From: DATAEK01 sp036258055
GTDB lineage: Bacteria; Acidobacteriota; Vicinamibacteria; Vicinamibacterales; 2-12-FULL-66-21
Length of the DNA stretch: 64,000 nt
Reading direction: 5' to 3'
Assembly: GCA_036258055.1 (NCBI GenBank)
Contig: DATAEK010000118.1
Span: 22,841 to 86,840, forward strand
Under the pieces are notes generated by a model, which worked only from the letters and a program-made list of their open reading frames with translations, did not search any database and was not told the DNA's origin. Of this stretch, positions 60,378 to 64,000 are shown one piece after another. Position 1 is the first letter of the stretch, and each line of letters opens with the position of its first letter. A program made the translations under genes and the position numbers.

Positions 60378-61277
60378 TCACAGCACGATCTTGTTCAAGG
60401 GGTATTCGACGATGCCCTGCGCGCGGGCGGCTTTCAGCTTCGGGATCAAATCGCGCACGGTGCGCTCTTCGATGATCGTGTTGATCGCCACCCAGTTCCG
60501 ATCGCTCAGCGGGGAGATCGTCGGCCGCTGGAGCGCCGGCAGCAGCTCGAGCACGGCGTCTACGTCCTCGGCTTTGACGTTCAACATGATGCCGACACGT
60601 CCCTGCGCCTCGATGGCCGCCTTCAGCAGCAGCGCGAGGTTGTCCAGCTTGGTTCGCTTCCAGGGGTCCTGGAGCGCGTCGGCGTTGGCGATGAGTTGGG
60701 TGTTCGACTCGAGCACCGTGTCGATGACGCGCAGCCGATTGGCCCGGAGCGACGATCCGGTCTCGGTCACCTCGACGATCGCGTCGGCGAGCGTCGGTGG
60801 CTTGACTTCGGTTGCACCCCACGAGAACTCGACGCTCACAGTGATGCCCTGCCTCGCGAAGTACGCCTGGGTCGCCCTGACCAGCTCGGTTGCGACTGTG
60901 CCGCCTTCGAGATCGCGCGCGGTCCGGTAACGCGAATCCTCGGGGACCGCGAGCACCCAGCGGACCTTGCCAAAGCTCTGTTTCGCGTAGATCAGATCTG
61001 CCAGTGGCACCGGCGGGGTCGAGTCCGGATGGCCCGCTGCGTGCTCGGCGATCCAGTCCTGACCGGTCAGCCCCGCGTCGAGCACTCCGTCGCTGACGTA
61101 GCGGGCCATCTCCTGCGCGCGAATCAGCATGCAGTCGATTTCCGGATCATCGATGGCCGGGAAATACGACCGGGTGCTCGCGTAGATGTTGAAGCCCGCG
61201 CGCGCGAAGAGTTGAATCGTCGCGTCCTGCAGCGAGCCTTTGGGGATGCCGAGGCGGAGGCGCGAAGTCGTCGTCAT
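60378..61277 (-). CDS. hisG: ATP phosphoribosyltransferase
   Basis: First committed step of histidine synthesis. A 299-residue long form with a C-terminal regulatory domain that binds histidine, so HisZ is not needed. Seen: LRLGIPKGSLQDAT, DCMLIRAQEMARYVSDG, LDAGLTGQDW, ETGSSLRANRL and the C-terminal ALQRPTISPLSDRNWVAINT. The ATG at 61277 excludes a low-complexity upstream extension. Confidence 0.95.
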   Translation of the reverse strand: MTTTSRLRLGIPKGSLQDATIQLFARAGFNIYASTRSYFPAIDDPEIDCMLIRAQEMARYVSDGVLDAGLTGQDWIAEHAAGHPDSTPPVPLADLIYAKQSFGKVRWVLAVPEDSRYRTARDLEGGTVATELVRATQAYFARQGITVSVEFSWGATEVKPPTLADAIVEVTETGSSLRANRLRVIDTVLESNTQLIANADALQDPWKRTKLDNLALLLKAAIEAQGRVGIMLNVKAEDVDAVLELLPALQRPTISPLSDRNWVAINTIIEERTVRDLIPKLKAARAQGIVEYPLNKIVL

Positions 61278-61302
61278 GATGGTCGTGCGTTTCCTGAGAC
61301 GC

Positions 61303-61358
61303 CGGAGAGTGGGGAGGCGGAGGGGGCGGAGGACGCGGAGGATCTCCACACGGAGATC
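61303..61358. other. Gap between hisI and hisG with G-rich tract and hairpin
   Basis: The 121-nt gap 61278-61398 holds a G-rich tract (61311-61343) with a GCGGAGG-like repeat and a hairpin of arms GATCTCC / GGAGATC around ACAC (61341-61358). The gap is long for this compact operon; a processing or pause site is possible. Confidence 0.45.
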
Positions 61359-61398
61359 GCGGAGTTCAGTATCGACTGGCGGAATCGCGCCGTGGGTT

Positions 61399-61713
61399 TC
61401 ATGACCGGTACTCGCGATAAAAGCAGCTCCGCTCGCCGGTGTGGCAGACGTTGCCGTCGCCGAGCCGCTTGACCTTGAGCAGCAGCGTATCCTCGTCGCA
61501 GTCGGTCAGCATCTGGCTGACCTGCAGGCGATTGCCGGAGGTCTCGCCTTTCGTCCAGAGCTTGCCGCGGGTCCGGCTGAAAAATGTCGCGAAGCCGGTC
61601 TGGACCGTCCGCGCGAGTGCCTCGTCGTTCATGAAGCCGACCATCAGCACTTCGCCAGTTTCGTCGTCTTGAATGACGGCCGGGATGAGGCCGTCGAGTT
61701 TCGTGAAGTCCAT
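61399..61713 (-). CDS. hisI: Phosphoribosyl-AMP cyclohydrolase
   Basis: Opens the purine ring of PR-AMP. A 104-residue single-domain HisI, no HisE fusion. Seen: VLMVGFMNDEAL, FFSRTRGKLWTKGETSGN, DCDEDTLLLKV and the zinc cysteine pair in GNVCHTGERSCFY. ATG at 61713 lies about 70 nt behind the attenuator terminator and is the first his gene of the operon. HisE (PRPP-ATP pyrophosphohydrolase) is not in the window. Confidence 0.93.
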   Translation of the reverse strand: MDFTKLDGLIPAVIQDDETGEVLMVGFMNDEALARTVQTGFATFFSRTRGKLWTKGETSGNRLQVSQMLTDCDEDTLLLKVKRLGDGNVCHTGERSCFYREYRS

Positions 61714-61781
61714 ATCGTTGTCCTGAGTCTCGTGGGAGGCGGAGGTTCCGCTCCCTCCGCCCGCCACACGAAGCAAGCTCC

Positions 61782-61816
61782 AAAAACAAAAACCCCGCCG
61801 GTTGCCCGGCGGGGTT
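61782..61816 (-). terminator. Rho-independent attenuator terminator of his operon
   Basis: On the minus strand an 11-bp perfect stem AACCCCGCCGG / CCGGCGGGGTT, loop GCAA, followed by TTTTTGTTTTT. It is located between the histidine leader peptide (61847-61927) and hisI, the arrangement of a transcription attenuator. Antiterminator pairing was not resolved by eye. Confidence 0.88.
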
Positions 61817-61846
61817 CAGCTGCTATTCGATCGAAAGTTCGATGGC

Positions 61847-61927
61847 CTATCGCATGCAGAACGTCACCGGCCCGTCGGAACGGGTCATCGTATGGTGCCG
61901 ATGATCGTGGTGCTGCGCACGGAACAT
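61847..61927 (-). CDS. hisL: Histidine operon leader peptide
   Basis: A 26-residue ORF beginning MFRAQHHDHRHHT, with five His codons in seven (CAC CAC GAT CAT CGG CAC CAT). It is followed by a strong intrinsic terminator 30 nt downstream and then hisI. In the enteric model, histidyl-tRNA shortage stalls ribosomes at these codons and prevents terminator formation. A CCCGT TCCG ACGGG hairpin lies in its 3' half. It starts only 12 nt behind the ggt stop. Confidence 0.85.
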   Translation of the reverse strand: MFRAQHHDHRHHTMTRSDGPVTFCMR

Positions 61928-61935
61928 CTGTGCTA

Positions 61936-61965
61936 AGCCTAGCGTCCGCCCGTGGGCGCTGTCAA
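61936..61965 (-). promoter_or_regulatory. Probable sigma70 promoter of his operon
   Basis: On the minus strand a perfect -35 TTGACA (61965-61960), 18-nt spacer, and weak -10 TAGGCT (61941-61936). The -35 is inside the end of ggt; the -10 overlaps its TAG stop. The ATG of the leader peptide begins 8 nt after the -10, so the leader transcript would be nearly leaderless. Confidence 0.5.
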
Positions 61966-63657
61966 ATGCTTCGGAATGGAGGCTTTCGAATCGGGGCTCC
62001 GCCTGTCGTTGACGCCGTACACGGTGCCGTCGGGCGCCACCCAGATGGTGTGCGCGTCGCCCTGAGTGGTGTTGATCTCGTGACCCATCGCACGCAGCTG
62101 CGCGATGATTTCGATACTTGGCCCTGATTCGATCGACGTCTGGTCGGGCATCCACTGGTGATGCATGCGCGCGTTATCCACGGCCAGTCGTCCGTCGAGC
62201 CCGTATTCGGTGATTCCCAGCACGATGGTCAGGACCGTGTTGATGATTGTCCGTGACCCAGGTGAGCCCGTCACGAGCACGACCTTACCGTTCTTCAAGA
62301 CCATCGTTGGCGTCATGGAGCTGAGCATCCGTTTTCCAGGCTCGATCAAATTCGCGGGCGTGCCGATGTCGCCGGTCGTGTTCGTTTCGCCGGGCTTCTT
62401 GTTGAAGTCCCCCATTTCGTTGTTGAGGATGAAGCCGGCGCCTTTGACGACCACGTGTGAGCCGTAGCCGCCTTCGAGCGTGTAGGTGTTGGCGACGGCC
62501 ATCCCGCCCTTGTCCATGACGCTGAAGTGTGTGGTCTCGTCCGGCTCGGCCGGCTGCGTCGCCGTGAGGATGTCTTTGCCCAGTTCGGCACTGCTGGACG
62601 CCTTGTCGAGACTGATGCCGGCGGCAAGCGTCTTCGCGTACTCCTTCGAGGTGAGGCGCGCGACGGGAATGTCAACGAAGTCGGGATCACCGAGGTACCG
62701 CGCGCGATCAAGATATGCGCGGCGCATCGCTTCGATCTGCAGGTGCAGCGCAGGCGCCGTCAGCAGCCCTTTGCCCTTGAGATCGAACTGCTCGAGGATG
62801 TTCAGCATCTCGATCAGCGCGACCCCGCCGGAGCTGACGGGCGGCATCGACACAATGTCGAAACCGCGATACGTGCCGCGAAGCGGCACACGCTCTTTGG
62901 CCTCATACGCCGCCAAATCCGCCTTCGAAATGAGGCCGCCGTTGGCCTGCATGTCGCTAACAATCAGGTCGGCAATCGGTCCTTTGTAGAACGCATCGGC
63001 GCCGCCGTCGGCGATCGCACGCAGCGTCTTGGCCAGATCGCCGAGCACCAGTCGATCGCCGGCCGCCCACTCGCCACCGCCCGGTTTTCCATACGCCGCG
63101 ACCGAGGCAGGGTAGCGCGCCATCCGCCCCTGAACCTCGCGGTTCAATCCATGCGCGAGGTTCGCCGAGATCGCGAAACCCTGCTCGGCGAGCGCGACCG
63201 CCGGCATCACGGTTTCCCTCCATGGCAGCTTACCGAAACGCTTGTGCGCGAGTTCGAGGCCGCGAACCGTCCCCGGTACCCCCGGTGCCTTGTAGCCTGT
63301 TTCTGTGAGCTTCCGCTCGACCTTGCCCTGGGCGTCAAGGTACATCGTCTTCGTCGACGTCAGCGGAGCCGTCTCGCGGTAGTCGAACGCCACAGCTTCG
63401 CCCGACGCCGACCGGACGATCATGAAACCGCCGCCGCCGATGTTGCCGGCGGTCGGATGCGTGACGGCGAGCGCGAGGGCCGTTGCGACCGCCGCATCAA
63501 CCGCGTTGCCCCCGCGCGCGAGCACCGACGCGCCGGCGTCGCACGCGGGCGCCGAGACGCAGACCACGAGCCCGTCTTTCGATGGGACGCCGTGGTCCTG
63601 TTCGGCGGCAGTGACGGGGACGAGGAGCAACGACAAGATCGCTACGGTCAACCGCAT
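61939..63657 (-). CDS. ggt: Gamma-glutamyltransferase
   Basis: Exported Ntn hydrolase that hydrolyses or transfers the gamma-glutamyl group of glutathione. A 572-residue proenzyme with a signal peptide (VAILSLLLVPVTAA). Autoprocessing Thr is in ETTHFSVMD near residue 375, GNAVDAAVATALALAVTHP near the N-terminus, GGGGFMIV, and the small-subunit motifs SSMTPTMVLKNGK, GSPGSRTI. The ATG at 63657 has a hairpin 50 nt upstream. Confidence 0.94.
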   Translation of the reverse strand: MRLTVAILSLLLVPVTAAEQDHGVPSKDGLVVCVSAPACDAGASVLARGGNAVDAAVATALALAVTHPTAGNIGGGGFMIVRSASGEAVAFDYRETAPLTSTKTMYLDAQGKVERKLTETGYKAPGVPGTVRGLELAHKRFGKLPWRETVMPAVALAEQGFAISANLAHGLNREVQGRMARYPASVAAYGKPGGGEWAAGDRLVLGDLAKTLRAIADGGADAFYKGPIADLIVSDMQANGGLISKADLAAYEAKERVPLRGTYRGFDIVSMPPVSSGGVALIEMLNILEQFDLKGKGLLTAPALHLQIEAMRRAYLDRARYLGDPDFVDIPVARLTSKEYAKTLAAGISLDKASSSAELGKDILTATQPAEPDETTHFSVMDKGGMAVANTYTLEGGYGSHVVVKGAGFILNNEMGDFNKKPGETNTTGDIGTPANLIEPGKRMLSSMTPTMVLKNGKVVLVTGSPGSRTIINTVLTIVLGITEYGLDGRLAVDNARMHHQWMPDQTSIESGPSIEIIAQLRAMGHEINTTQGDAHTIWVAPDGTVYGVNDRRSPDSKASIPKHLTAPTGGR

Positions 63658-63707
63658 GTATGAAACCCCTTAATCTGGTAGGGCTCCGCCAGCATTTCTT
63701 AATGCTC

Positions 63708-63725
63708 GCGGGGCCCCACCCCCGC
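63708..63725. promoter_or_regulatory. GC-rich hairpin upstream of ggt
   Basis: Arms GCGGGG / CCCCGC around CCCCAC, 50 nt upstream of the ggt start on the minus strand. Contains the 14-mer GGGGCCCCACCCCC shared with 36629-36642. In the 205-bp gap 63658-63862 nothing else was seen. Confidence 0.4.
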
Positions 63726-63862
63726 TCGCTACAGCCTCGCGCGTTCGCGCTCGGCTGTGGCCGCAGACGCTGCTGATACAACACCTATTTCTATTTCACA
63801 GACAGTCCCGCACGGCCAACATTGCCATGGCCCATGGCCCATCTGCCATCGGGCCGGGTGAC

Positions 63863-64000
63863 TCAGCGGCCCGGCTCCGCCATCGTCGTCGTCTTGCGAT
63901 CGCCGCCCCGCTTCCACTTGTCGAACCAGTAGCGGAGGTAGAGCTGCGTGCGCATGAAGTTCGACGGGTTGCTGGTCGTGCCGTGCCACTCGTCGTTGAA
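63863..64000 (-). CDS. C-terminus of S9-type peptidase (partial)
   Basis: Last 45 codons of a gene whose start lies beyond the window. The residues FNDEWHGTTSNPSNFMRTQL and LYLRYWFDKWKRG match the C-terminal end of acylaminoacyl/prolyl oligopeptidase-type hydrolases, where the His of EWHG is the catalytic His. The stop is at 63863-63865. Upstream codons are missing, so the family call rests on this tail only. Confidence 0.65.
   Translation of the reverse strand, partial: FNDEWHGTTSNPSNFMRTQLYLRYWFDKWKRGGDRKTTTMAEPGR

Noticed and set aside
60376..60822. N-terminal extension of hisD
   Set aside because: It overlaps hisG and has Arg/His-rich composition without homology; the start at 60375 fits HisD.

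Overview
The window looks like chromosomal DNA from a high-GC Acidobacteriota bacterium, probably of the Vicinamibacteria type. This is inferred from two PadR-ADOP permease modules (a hallmark of the phylum), DUF1800/DUF1501 and DUF4159 genes, many secreted M28/M48/M55/S9/DUF885 peptidases, and strong GC bias in third codon positions. No rRNA or tRNA gene, CRISPR array, transposase or phage gene was seen. The content is mostly core metabolism plus typical acidobacterial accessory genes.

Layout. 1-8.3 kb: a catalytically dead HtrA-like protein (minus), a DinB-like protein, a PhzF isomerase, topoisomerase IV subunit A and a very large UPF0182 membrane protein. 8.4-18 kb: two PadR-ADOP permease cassettes, each with a palindrome just before the padR start, enclosing a PQQ-type propeller with EF-hands, a DUF1572 protein and a divergent M48 protease. 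A frameshifted esterase remnant lies behind the second cassette. 18.4-25.7 kb: sucA-sucB (2-oxoglutarate dehydrogenase E1 and E2), a third DinB protein, and a minus-strand TlpA / DsbD-alpha / DUF4159 group. 25.8-33.3 kb: topoisomerase IV subunit B with two tightly coupled downstream ORFs, nicotinate phosphoribosyltransferase, two quinone oxidoreductases, VOC and GNAT proteins and a small secreted protein. 33.5-39 kb: a LytS/LytTR two-component pair, DUF885, M55 D-aminopeptidase and a FAD oxidoreductase. 39-48.8 kb: DUF1800-DUF1501-TMTC-like run, a TIGR01777 epimerase, an S9 peptidase and a divergent MurE-like ligase. 48.9-55.2 kb: acyltransferase, UMF1 transporter, AAA ATPase and M28 peptidase. 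55.2-61.9 kb: a histidine operon, hisI-G-D-C-B-H-F-A, preceded by a histidine-rich leader peptide and a textbook terminator, so transcription attenuation is the likely control; hisE is absent. 61.9-64 kb: gamma-glutamyltransferase and the C-terminus of an S9-type peptidase.

The most unusual layer is in the intergenic DNA. About a dozen short tandem arrays with a 7- or 8-bp period sit directly behind stop codons or between genes. In several, the repeat orientation flips in the middle, so the array can fold on itself; the clearest is 11407-11606, with a perfect 15-bp inverted repeat. A second layer is GC-rich hairpins about 20-50 nt upstream of start codons, three of them with a GAA triloop at nearly constant spacing.
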